This document shows, in pieces, positions 7,145-13,416 of a DNA stretch of 13,416 nucleotides. A model generated the notes under the pieces. It made no database searches. It was not told where the DNA came from and saw only the letters and a program-made list of their open reading frames with translations. The DNA comes from an uncultured Bacillota bacterium (GTDB lineage Bacteria > Bacillota > JAAYKD01). The stretch's first letter is position 1. Every line of letters begins with the position of its first letter. The stretch lies in assembly GCA_937897315.1 (NCBI GenBank), contig CALCNS010000133.1, forward strand, positions 1-13,416, given 5' to 3'. Made by a program: the position numbers and the translations under genes.

Positions 7145-8013
7145 GTAAAACACCCCCATTTTCATTCTTCCTTAAATCCCTTGTTCTATCGCCCATCTCT
7201 ATACTAGTAGCGCTGGTGACCTTTGGTACCGCTTTTCTCTTGGCTGGAGGTGTTTGGGTTTTATTGGGTTTTGAAATTCCAAAATTGCTTCTTATTCTAG
7301 CTGTCGGAGGGGTTCTAGAGGTTATTCAATGGATTAGGACAGCCACATCGGAGAAATTTCAGAACCAAGTACAGAAAGAGTGGAGTTTGAAAAGCCTGAA
7401 TCAAATGAGAAATAGTTTGAGAGAGGCTTCGAAATCCTATGAGAAGCAACGTAGTCGACCCAATTATCAAAGGGTTCGTTACGATCGAGTGCGTAAACTA
7501 GAAAAAGATATGTTTACAGATTTTTCCAGAATGGAAGTATGGGATAATGATGTGGCACAAGAAGTTCTATCCCAATCGATACAAGGGTTCCTAAGGTATT
7601 ACGAGCTTTTAAATCGCGATCAACGCATAGCTGCCTTACTTGAGAATTCCAACATTCAGCAAATTCAAGAAGAAATAGACCGCCTCCAGCGTCAAGCAGC
7701 AACGGCGTCCAGTTCTGAAGCGGTGGGTCAATATCAGCGTGCTGCGGGTTTTAAGCAGCAAGAACTGAAATCATTGGATCGCATTCGTCAGAGTAGCATC
7801 TTATTACAAGCGCACTTGGATACTTTGGAAAGCGCGCTATCCAGTCTTCGGACCAGATTGGTGAATACGACCGTTTGGGGTGGCGAAAGCGTAAGATTTG
7901 AGTTAAGTAATCTAACTCAAGAGTTGATGGCACTAGAAATGGCCATGGAAGAGTTAGAGGGAATCGATAATGAGACGATGGAGTTCGAAAAAGAACTCAA
8001 TCAAACTAAATAA
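7141..8013 (+). CDS. Unrecognised membrane protein with two N-terminal helices and coiled-coil tail
   Basis: I do not recognise a named family. The 290-residue product has two hydrophobic segments near the N-terminus (about 17-43 and 47-66). A mostly helical, charged cytoplasmic-looking region follows, with likely coiled coil at about 165-265 (for example QQIQEEIDRLQRQA and LTQELMALEMAMEELEG). It starts at a GTG overlapping the pspA-like stop by 4 bases, with AGGAGA at 7125-7130. This arrangement points to a membrane partner or anchor for the PspA protein. The layout loosely recalls other small Bacillota membrane proteins with two helices plus a coiled coil, such as XpaC, but I see no sequence match good enough to assign that name. 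No enzymatic motif, signal peptidase site or cysteine motif was seen. Confidence 0.8.
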   Translation: MSKTPPFSFFLKSLVLSPISILVALVTFGTAFLLAGGVWVLLGFEIPKLLLILAVGGVLEVIQWIRTATSEKFQNQVQKEWSLKSLNQMRNSLREASKSYEKQRSRPNYQRVRYDRVRKLEKDMFTDFSRMEVWDNDVAQEVLSQSIQGFLRYYELLNRDQRIAALLENSNIQQIQEEIDRLQRQAATASSSEAVGQYQRAAGFKQQELKSLDRIRQSSILLQAHLDTLESALSSLRTRLVNTTVWGGESVRFELSNLTQELMALEMAMEELEGIDNETMEFEKELNQTK

Positions 8014-8018
8014 GTATA

Positions 8019-8074
8019 TGGGTCTGCGAAGCAACAAGCAATCAGTTTCTGATGACTTGGCCATCGCAGACTCA
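8019..8074 (+). promoter_or_regulatory. Nested RNA hairpin in the thiamine pyrophosphokinase leader
   Basis: The 79-base gap contains an 8-bp perfect inverted repeat, GTCTGCGA (8022-8029) with TCGCAGAC (8064-8071), extendable by three outer pairs including one G-U. It encloses a small hairpin, ATCAG-TTT-CTGAT (8041-8053). No T-run follows, so it is not a simple terminator. The AGGAGG of the next gene starts 7 bases downstream. It does not match the conserved TPP riboswitch core. Function unknown; it might affect translation of the kinase or mRNA stability. Confidence 0.4.
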
Positions 8075-8080
8075 CTGTTT

Positions 8081-8086
8081 AGGAGG
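8081..8086 (+). promoter_or_regulatory. Ribosome binding site deciding the thiN start
   Basis: AGGAGG placed 6 bases before the ATG at 8093. It rules out the longer in-frame start at 7970, which would overlap the end of the upstream coiled-coil protein gene. Confidence 0.85.
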
Positions 8087-8092
8087 GACAGC

Positions 8093-8767
8093 ATGAAGCG
8101 AGGAATCCTATTTTTAGCCGGCGATTTTTCTCATTTCCCTGAGGACTTTCATTTTTTAGACACTGATTTTGTGATAGCTGCCGATGGAGGGTATCATCAT
8201 CTTATCGCTACTCAGCGAAATCCGGATATGTTGCTCGGTGACTTTGACTCTCTTTCCACTGAGAATCGAGAGTTGGCAAATCAAAGAGGGGTTCATCAAG
8301 CAGAATGGCCGGTAGAAAAAGATCAAACGGATGGAGAGATAGCAATTCGAACAGCTTTTGCCAACGGCTGCAGTGAAGTGATACTTTTCGGGTGTTGGGG
8401 TGGAGATCGTGTCGATCATAGTATTGGGAACCTCATGTTATTAGATTTATGTTATGAATTGGGGCTACAAGGAGTACTTCATCATCAAGGAGAAAACATC
8501 ATGCTTTGTAAGCCGGGAGTGTACAAAATAAAAGGCAGACTCGGCGGAATGGTATCATTGATTACAAAATCATACGAACCCTGCAGAATCAGCACAGAGG
8601 GACTGAAATATGCTTTACAGAATGGAAATCTCAAAAAAGGCAGTAGCACGGGGATTTCGAATCAATTTTTCTATGACCAAGCGATAATACACGTGGACCA
8701 AGGTGAGGTATGGTTAATATGGACTGGGGAGCTTCCTAATTTTGAGCATCAGGAGTTGGTACGTTAA
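8093..8767 (+). CDS. thiN: Thiamine pyrophosphokinase
   Basis: Transfers pyrophosphate from ATP to thiamine, giving thiamine diphosphate (EC 2.7.6.2), the salvage route to the cofactor in Bacillota; cytoplasmic. The 224-residue product carries the family motifs in order: AADGG (29-33), LGDFDS (48-53), KDQTDGE (76-82) and GGDRVDH (103-109) in the catalytic N-terminal domain. The C-terminal thiamine-binding domain has the closing GSSTGISNQF (183-192). The reading frame is open back to 7970, overlapping the previous gene, but the ATG at 8093 is chosen because AGGAGG (8081-8086) lies 6 bases upstream and the protein then starts MKRGILFLAG, as family members do. In many Bacillota thiN lies near the rpe/ribosomal L28 cluster; that context is absent here. 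Confidence 0.93.
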   Translation: MKRGILFLAGDFSHFPEDFHFLDTDFVIAADGGYHHLIATQRNPDMLLGDFDSLSTENRELANQRGVHQAEWPVEKDQTDGEIAIRTAFANGCSEVILFGCWGGDRVDHSIGNLMLLDLCYELGLQGVLHHQGENIMLCKPGVYKIKGRLGGMVSLITKSYEPCRISTEGLKYALQNGNLKKGSSTGISNQFFYDQAIIHVDQGEVWLIWTGELPNFEHQELVR

Positions 8768-8768
8768 T

Positions 8769-8805
8769 CTCCTTTTTATCTTAAATAAAATCAAAAATGA
8801 AGGAG
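8769..8805 (+). promoter_or_regulatory. Possible ribosome-site-masking hairpin before the PLP enzyme gene
   Basis: CTCCTT (8769-8774), directly after the thiN stop, is exactly complementary to AAGGAG (8800-8805), the ribosome binding site of the next gene. The 25-base loop is very AU-rich. Pairing would hide the site, and the target gene uses a weak TTG start. The stem is only 6 bp, so stability is uncertain. Confidence 0.35.
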
Positions 8806-8814
8806 GGAATCAAC

Positions 8815-9798
8815 TTGCCTTTCGAGAATTTCAATAGAGTTCATTTACATCCTTTCCCTACCCCTCTTCACGAGATACCTCGCTTTGGACAATCCATAGA
8901 TGTACCAAATCTCTATATTAAAAGAGACGATCATATGCTGTTGGGTTTGGGTGGGAACAAAATTCGGAATTTGGAGTATTGGCTAGGTGAAGCGGTGCAG
9001 CAGCACGCGGATATTGTTATTGCTGCTGGAGGGCTACAAAGCAATCAATGCAGATTAACTGCAGCAGCTTGTGCGAAGCTGGGACTACCCTGTGTTCTAG
9101 TCCATAATGACAATCCCCCTGATTTGCTGGAAGGAAATATGCTCTTAAATCATTTATTGGGCGCACGCTCCATTTTCATCGGTAAGAAGAGCGAAGAGGA
9201 GAGAGCAACGAAAACGAAACTCATTGAAGAACAATTGCGTAATGAAGGCCATAATCCTTATGTCATTGGTGAACCTGGTCTAGGAGCGCTAGGCTATGCT
9301 CAAGCAGCAGAAGAGTTGATTCTTCAAAGCCAGCAAATGGGGATTTCTTTGGATCATATCGTTATCGTTGGCGCGATGTGCATTACTTCGACCGGCCTCC
9401 TCTATGGGATTTCTCTACAGAACACCCCGGTTCAAGTGCATGTGATATCGGTGGAATATCCTTTGCAAACGATGCTCACGAAAACAGCTGAAGTTTGGCA
9501 AGCCATCATAAAAAGAACCCATTGGGAGCCGGGAAAACAGTATCGGGACTTTGCGCAATTTCATGACATGTGTCTAGGACAAGGGTATGGAATTCCAAGC
9601 CGGGCAGCTATTGAAACAATAAAGTTATTGGCTCAAACAGAGGGTATTTTCATAGAACAAGTTTATTCCGCGAAAACATTTCTTGGTCTAATAGAATTGC
9701 GTAAACAGGGGATCATCCAAAAAGAAGATAAGGTATGTATATTCCACACGGGGGGATACGGAGCCTTGTTCGCTCAAGGTCCAATCCTTGTGGAATAA
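8815..9798 (+). CDS. D-cysteine desulfhydrase / ACC deaminase family PLP enzyme (atypical)
   Basis: PLP fold type II enzyme of 327 residues, the length of D-cysteine desulfhydrases and 1-aminocyclopropane-1-carboxylate deaminases. Seen: IKRDDHMLLGLGGNKIRNLE with the Schiff-base lysine K49, the nucleophile loop GGLQSNQ (72-78; Gln after Ser-Asn as in ACC deaminases, where desulfhydrases usually have His), VYSAK (283-287) and HTGG (311-314). Odd: where relatives have a glycine-rich phosphate loop of the GSGGTxAGL kind, this protein has AMCITSTGL (187-195), so cofactor binding or specificity may differ. I chose the TTG at 8815: GGAGG (8802-8806) lies 8 bases upstream, whereas an in-frame ATG at 8797 precedes the ribosome binding site. 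Substrate is unresolved: D-cysteine, ACC or another small amino acid. Confidence 0.8.
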   Translation: MPFENFNRVHLHPFPTPLHEIPRFGQSIDVPNLYIKRDDHMLLGLGGNKIRNLEYWLGEAVQQHADIVIAAGGLQSNQCRLTAAACAKLGLPCVLVHNDNPPDLLEGNMLLNHLLGARSIFIGKKSEEERATKTKLIEEQLRNEGHNPYVIGEPGLGALGYAQAAEELILQSQQMGISLDHIVIVGAMCITSTGLLYGISLQNTPVQVHVISVEYPLQTMLTKTAEVWQAIIKRTHWEPGKQYRDFAQFHDMCLGQGYGIPSRAAIETIKLLAQTEGIFIEQVYSAKTFLGLIELRKQGIIQKEDKVCIFHTGGYGALFAQGPILVE

Positions 9799-9810
9799 AT
9801 ACTGGATATG

Positions 9811-9816
9811 AGGAGG
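9811..9816 (+). promoter_or_regulatory. Ribosome binding site deciding the transglutaminase gene start
   Basis: AGGAGG, 6 bases before the ATG at 9823. The alternative in-frame ATG at 9808 lies before this site and would add five residues ahead of the signal peptide. Confidence 0.85.
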
Positions 9817-9822
9817 GGTTAC

Positions 9823-11235
9823 ATGAAAAAGTGGGGGCGCATACTTGCATTGATCCAGTGTATCTCTCTTCTATTTACCATAGTATCCATGCCGATTTTA
9901 GCAACAGAGAATAGCAATAGTCAATTGATCCACTATCGGCGTATTCTTCGAATTCATAATCAAGGATCCAAACCGGCCCAACATTTATCCGTCACTATGC
10001 TTCTCTTGCCGAAGGTTGCAGTAGACAATCAGGTTATTTTCGAAGAGAAACTGTCACCCGAAGCATATGAAACCATCGAAGACGAGTTTGGGAATCGCAC
10101 AGCGAAAATTATGATAGAGACTTTAGCTGAAGGGCAAAGTGTAGATATTGTTTTGGAAACAAACTTATCTAGCTTGGCTTGGCTCACGGACAAAAGCGAG
10201 CTATGGTCTTTATCTCAGGCCATTTTTCAGCAATCTGAGGGAAGCCAAAGTATAACATATGATATTCAAACCGAGTGGAAACGATACTTGGAAGATGAGC
10301 TTTATGTTACAGTGAGTCATCCTTCTATTCAGGAATTATCAACCGCTCTAACCAAAGATGCACAGGGTCCATATGAGAAAGCCCAAAAGATTTTTGATTA
10401 TGTTAATACGAATATGAGTTATGATGAGAACCCGGCATTCGCAAGAAAGGGCAGTGTTTCTGCTCTGTTCAATCTAAAAGGAATTTGTACGGAGTTTGCT
10501 TCTCTTATGGTGGCATTATTAAGAGCATCTGGAATTCCTTCGCGTTTAGTGGGCGGGTATTTATTGGGTGAAGAAAGCCTTAATCAAGAGAAAACTCAAG
10601 TGTATGGATTAGACATGGCACATGCTTGGGTAGAATTCTACATCACGGGAGTTGGCTGGCTCCCAGCAGATCCCACTCATATTTTTTACCTAAATGATAT
10701 TCGAGTACCAGCAAGACAGGCTTTTGCGGCTCTGCCAACGTGGGGACACATTGTTTCATCTTATGGTATGGAGCACCCACTTTATACCGTAGAAGGAGAT
10801 GTACTAAATAGTCCGTACTTAATAACCAGTAGTGTCGATCAATTTACTCTAGGCCATCGTAAGATGGGTGATGAGATTGATGTCTTCATCAATCAAAACC
10901 AAAGAGTGTTTTTTAGAGACGCGAAACCCATCATTGCAGATAACGGCAGAACCTTTGTTCCATTGAGAGATATCTTCCAATCCCTAGGAGCCACGGTTAT
11001 TTGGAATGCAATGGATCAATCTATAACTGCTTATCGGAAGGGTTCGACAATCCTACTTAGGGTTGGGCAATCTAAAATATGGATGAACCAAAAGGAGTAT
11101 TCCATTGATAGCGCGGCATATATTGATACAGAAACTTCAAGAACGATGATCCCACTTAGAGCGGTTAGTGAGGCTTTTGGAGCGTATGTGGAGTGGCAAC
11201 CTGCTCAAAAACAGATTTATTTGTGGTTAGATTAG
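9823..11235 (+). CDS. Secreted transglutaminase-like protein with copper-amine-oxidase-N-like stalk domain
   Basis: Predicted exported cell-surface protein of 470 residues. The N-terminus MKKWGR plus a hydrophobic stretch ending in MPILA is a signal peptide with a likely cut after residue 27; the LIQC segment is not a convincing lipobox. Next is a beta-rich region (about 34-120), then a transglutaminase-like cysteine-protease fold: GICTEFASLMVALLRASGIP with C222, AHAWVEFY with H267 and LPADPTH with D283, giving the Cys-His-Asp triad. Residues about 353-470 match the copper amine oxidase N-terminal-like stalk repeat (RTFVPLRDIFQSLGA and RTMIPLRAVSEAFGA, each followed by a W-containing strand). 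Despite the name this domain is usually a wall-associated module, not an oxidase. Such enzymes may cleave or crosslink peptides; the substrate is unknown. Its own terminator follows. Confidence 0.88.
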   Translation: MKKWGRILALIQCISLLFTIVSMPILATENSNSQLIHYRRILRIHNQGSKPAQHLSVTMLLLPKVAVDNQVIFEEKLSPEAYETIEDEFGNRTAKIMIETLAEGQSVDIVLETNLSSLAWLTDKSELWSLSQAIFQQSEGSQSITYDIQTEWKRYLEDELYVTVSHPSIQELSTALTKDAQGPYEKAQKIFDYVNTNMSYDENPAFARKGSVSALFNLKGICTEFASLMVALLRASGIPSRLVGGYLLGEESLNQEKTQVYGLDMAHAWVEFYITGVGWLPADPTHIFYLNDIRVPARQAFAALPTWGHIVSSYGMEHPLYTVEGDVLNSPYLITSSVDQFTLGHRKMGDEIDVFINQNQRVFFRDAKPIIADNGRTFVPLRDIFQSLGATVIWNAMDQSITAYRKGSTILLRVGQSKIWMNQKEYSIDSAAYIDTETSRTMIPLRAVSEAFGAYVEWQPAQKQIYLWLD

Positions 11236-11241
11236 CGATGG

Positions 11242-11277
11242 ATAGCACCGAACTTATGAAGTTCGTGTGCTATTTTT
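11242..11277 (+). terminator. Rho-independent terminator after the transglutaminase gene
   Basis: A long hairpin: ATAGCAC plus CGAACTT (11242-11255) pairs with AAGTTCG and GTGCTAT (11259-11265, 11267-11273) around an ATG loop, with a single T bulge at 11266. Five T (11273-11277) follow. It starts 6 bases after the stop codon and separates this gene from hslO. Confidence 0.88.
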
Positions 11278-11299
11278 CTCTGAAGCAGGGTTTTATGGC

Positions 11300-11305
11300 T
11301 ATAGT
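11300..11305 (+). promoter_or_regulatory. Candidate -10 box for hslO
   Basis: TATAGT differs from the sigma-A -10 consensus at one base and lies 46 bases before the hslO start, after the upstream terminator, where a promoter is needed. The region 17-18 bases upstream does not resemble TTGACA, so support is weak. Confidence 0.25.
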
Positions 11306-11350
11306 AGCGAAACAATTCAGATATCCCATGGGGCGAAAGGATGAAACGAA

Positions 11351-12232
11351 ATGGATCAAATGATTATTGCAACGGCTTGGAATAAACAAATAAGAGTCAT
11401 CGTAGCCGTAACGACAGAATTGGTAATAGAAGCACAAAAGAGGCATGATTTATGGCCGACTGCCTCAGCTGTTTTAGGTAGAGCACTGACGGGGGGATTG
11501 CTTATGGCGTCCAACCTAAAAGAGTCTCAAAAGTTAACCCTCCGTTTTTTGGGTGATGGGCCATGCGGAGCGGTTCTGGTAGACGCCAACTCATCCAGTA
11601 TGGTGCGGGGTTATCTGCAGGAACCTCACGTTCAATTACCTCCAACATCTCAAGGGAAGTTAGATGTAGCTGGTGCTGTAGGGAAAGGAAAGTTCGTGGT
11701 AAGTAAAGATTTAGGGTTCGGAGATCCTTATTCCGGACAAGTTCCCATACAAACAGGAGAAATTGCTTCAGATATCGCTTATTATTACGCGGTATCCGAA
11801 CAAATACCAACTGCCATGGGGTTAGGGGTGCTCGTGAAACCAGATCACTCCATACAAAGTGCCGGTGGGTATTTGGTGCAACTCATGCCTGGGACAAGCG
11901 AGGAAGAATCTGCAGAATTGGAGCATCGATTGCATCACCTGCCCTCGCCCACAGAAATGATTTCAGAACATCCCTCAGCGGATCATCTATTGTATCACCT
12001 ATTTAATGAGGATGAAGTTGAAATTCTGGAAACACGGGACGTCTCTTTCCAATGCTCATGCAATCGTGAACGATTGGAGAATATTTTCGGTAGTATGAGT
12101 TCTGATGATTTGTCGGAAATGATCCAACAAGATGAGCCCATCGAAACGATTTGTCATTTTTGCCGTGAACGATATGTGTTTTTGCCAGAGGAAATTCAAA
12201 GAATTCTTAACCAGAAAACCCCATTAAAGTAA
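11351..12232 (+). CDS. hslO: Hsp33 redox-regulated chaperone
   Basis: Cytoplasmic holdase chaperone activated by oxidation and partial unfolding: disulfides form, zinc is released and client proteins are held for refolding. The 293-residue length is typical. Seen: the N-terminal core with RFLGDGPCGAVLVDAN and VRGYLQEP, then KGKFVVSKDLG and PYSGQVPIQTGEIASD, a hallmark stretch of the family. The C-terminal zinc switch has C235-X-C237 (CSCNRERLE) and C268-X2-C271 (CHFC), all four cysteines present. The ATG at 11351 has AAAGGA about 9-10 bases upstream. The gene follows a strong terminator, so it probably has its own promoter. It is separated by 13 bases from the next gene and is likely co-transcribed with it. 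Confidence 0.96.
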   Translation: MDQMIIATAWNKQIRVIVAVTTELVIEAQKRHDLWPTASAVLGRALTGGLLMASNLKESQKLTLRFLGDGPCGAVLVDANSSSMVRGYLQEPHVQLPPTSQGKLDVAGAVGKGKFVVSKDLGFGDPYSGQVPIQTGEIASDIAYYYAVSEQIPTAMGLGVLVKPDHSIQSAGGYLVQLMPGTSEEESAELEHRLHHLPSPTEMISEHPSADHLLYHLFNEDEVEILETRDVSFQCSCNRERLENIFGSMSSDDLSEMIQQDEPIETICHFCRERYVFLPEEIQRILNQKTPLK

Positions 12233-12245
12233 ATGAGGTGAGAGG

Positions 12246-13416
12246 ATGTCAAAACGAAGGAGAAATTCAGTCGCCAAGAGTTTCGAGAATATTATGGATG
12301 TGAAGCGAAGCACTTGGGTAAGTTCTACCGGTTCGGAAGCAAGAAAAAGCTTCTCAAATAATACGGAACATCCCGTTAGTACGGCTGCAAAGATAAGGGT
12401 TCCATTATCAAAAGCAGATATTACCTTACAACAAGCGATGGAATCCTTCGAAAAGTCTGAAGAGACGGACTTGTACCTTCAAGAGTTGTTAAAGAATAAT
12501 TTTCACGATGGCAAGACTTTCCGATGGTCAGAGCATTCGGGGAAAGGCGAGGAAATCGAGGTGCACCCCATGAACGAAGTCCAGCTGGAAGAGAATATCG
12601 ATTCAATAAAGGATACTACATCTTCAGAGGGTGAGTCCTCTTCCCCCTCTAAGGATGTTTTACATTGGAATGAAGACGCACTCTTTTCGGATCAGATGCT
12701 GGTTCTATATTTGAGATTACGTCACGAAAATCAATTATTACGAAATCAGAAGCAAAGTGGTTTGTTACGCGAATATGAAAATATTCTCATCGAAACCGAG
12801 CACTTACGACTCCTACTATCAGAATATCATTGTTTAGAACGAAATGCAGAAGAAGAAATAAAAAGCAAAGTCGAATGGATTCGCAAAGGAATCGAACGAA
12901 GCTTACATCGGCAAACTACAGTGTTACAGCTATTTGAGAAGAAATATCCCTATTTACCAGAACAACTGAAGTCGTTGGCGATGAAAGCCTCTCAACAATT
13001 AGCACTTTTCGAAGCAGTTCTTGATGAGTTACCACCCATGCAAGAAGAAGCTCCGATTCAAGATGTAAATTCAGAAGGAACGCTTGACAAAGCAGAGGAT
13101 TTTTTGCCTCCTATCACCATGGACAATCGCTTGACATTAAGAGGAAGTTCTTCACACGGTCGCGAAACAGACCCGGTTCCTGGTAGACCTATGGTCAATA
13201 ACGTTCCACTTCTAATGGTGGATGAATCTGAATACACCGATTGGCATCATTATCTTTATCCTCAGAATCAGAAGCAAGCCGGGTTAGCGGGTAGTAGTCA
13301 CATTATTGTTAAGGCAATTGCAGGCGGGAATGACGCGGATGCTGCTTCTTATATGATTGAGTTCGCGCGCTCCGGTAAACGTATACTCATCGATGCAGGA
13401 ATGCGTTTATTCTTAA
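12246..13416 (+). CDS. Large coiled-coil protein leading into a probable metallo-beta-lactamase fold (3' end cut by window)
   Basis: An open frame of 390 codons runs off the window end without a stop. It starts at the ATG at 12246 with GAGG at 12235-12238, 13 bases after hslO. No signal peptide: the N-terminus is basic (MSKRRRNSVAKSF). Residues 1-140 are polar and low in complexity, with a serine-rich stretch (126-135). Residues about 145-265 look helical and coiled-coil (for example LVLYLRLRHENQLLRNQ), and 265-345 are again polar and proline-containing. From about 352 the pattern changes: HIIVKAIAGGNDADAASYM, then ARSGKRILIDAGMR (374-387). This resembles the first strands of metallo-beta-lactamase/beta-CASP hydrolases, in which a strand, 'gkrILiDaG' and later an HxHxDH metal site appear. 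The metal motif would lie beyond the window, so the call is provisional. An N-terminal extension of this size is unusual for that fold. Confidence 0.6.
   Translation, partial: MSKRRRNSVAKSFENIMDVKRSTWVSSTGSEARKSFSNNTEHPVSTAAKIRVPLSKADITLQQAMESFEKSEETDLYLQELLKNNFHDGKTFRWSEHSGKGEEIEVHPMNEVQLEENIDSIKDTTSSEGESSSPSKDVLHWNEDALFSDQMLVLYLRLRHENQLLRNQKQSGLLREYENILIETEHLRLLLSEYHCLERNAEEEIKSKVEWIRKGIERSLHRQTTVLQLFEKKYPYLPEQLKSLAMKASQQLALFEAVLDELPPMQEEAPIQDVNSEGTLDKAEDFLPPITMDNRLTLRGSSSHGRETDPVPGRPMVNNVPLLMVDESEYTDWHHYLYPQNQKQAGLAGSSHIIVKAIAGGNDADAASYMIEFARSGKRILIDAGMRLFL

Noticed and set aside
8014..8092. TPP riboswitch upstream of thiN.
   Set aside because: The short TCTGATGACTTGG stretch is only superficially similar; the conserved CTGAGA and the rest of the TPP core are absent, and the gap is too short for the full aptamer plus an expression platform.
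7970..8092. Longer N-terminus for thiamine pyrophosphokinase starting at 7970.
   Set aside because: It would overlap the preceding gene by 44 bases, lacks a ribosome binding site and adds 41 residues unlike the family; the ATG at 8093 has an ideal AGGAGG.
9823..9903. Lipoprotein signal in the transglutaminase-like protein (Cys at residue 13).
   Set aside because: The residues before the cysteine (LIQ) do not fit a lipobox and the hydrophobic stretch continues past it to a normal signal peptidase site near residue 27.
1..13416. Mobile element, phage or CRISPR content.
   Set aside because: No transposase, integrase, terminal inverted repeats, regularly spaced repeats or phage structural genes were seen; gene density, strand and codon style are uniform.

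Overview
All genes in this window lie on the + strand. It looks like a chromosomal stretch of a low-GC, Gram-positive bacterium (Bacillota, probably Bacillales or a relative). Reasons: strong AGGAGG-type ribosome binding sites with TTG/GTG starts, hairpin-plus-T-run terminators, an Hsp33 chaperonin, a PspA/IM30 protein, and a secreted transglutaminase with a copper-amine-oxidase-N-like 'stalk' domain. The genus cannot be fixed from the sequence alone. No tRNA, rRNA, insertion sequence, CRISPR array or phage gene was seen. No gene-free stretch exceeds about 130 bases.

Region 1 (1-6235) is an ABC export locus of the FtsX/MacB/LolCDE type. It starts inside a permease cut by the window edge (1-1415). 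A threonine/serine dehydratase follows (1548-2501), then a second-type permease (2505-3962), the ATPase (3981-4682) and a third permease (4679-6235). The last three or four genes are tightly spaced or overlapping. The first and last permeases are paralogues of each other. Both carry, after the last membrane segment, a C-terminal domain that reads like a biotinyl/lipoyl-type barrel-sandwich hybrid. That domain normally belongs to the separate MacA/HlyD adaptor. A Rho-independent terminator closes the locus at 6238-6279.

Region 2 (6374-8013) is a two-gene unit: a PspA/IM30 membrane-stress protein overlapping by 4 bases with an unrecognised two-helix membrane protein that has a long coiled-coil tail. 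Region 3 (8093-9798) holds thiamine pyrophosphokinase and a PLP enzyme of the D-cysteine desulfhydrase / ACC deaminase family with an altered phosphate-loop motif. Possible RNA hairpins sit in front of both genes. Region 4 (9823-11277) is a secreted transglutaminase-like protein with its own strong terminator.

Region 5 (11351 to the end) contains hslO (Hsp33) and the start of a large protein that runs off the window. Its roughly 350-residue N-terminal coiled-coil/low-complexity region leads into what looks like the first strands of a metallo-beta-lactamase fold.

Taken together, the ABC locus, PspA with its membrane partner, the cell-surface transglutaminase and the redox chaperone Hsp33 suggest an envelope and stress neighbourhood. 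This functional link is inference from gene proximity. The most unusual feature is the permease/adaptor-domain fusion, present in two copies.
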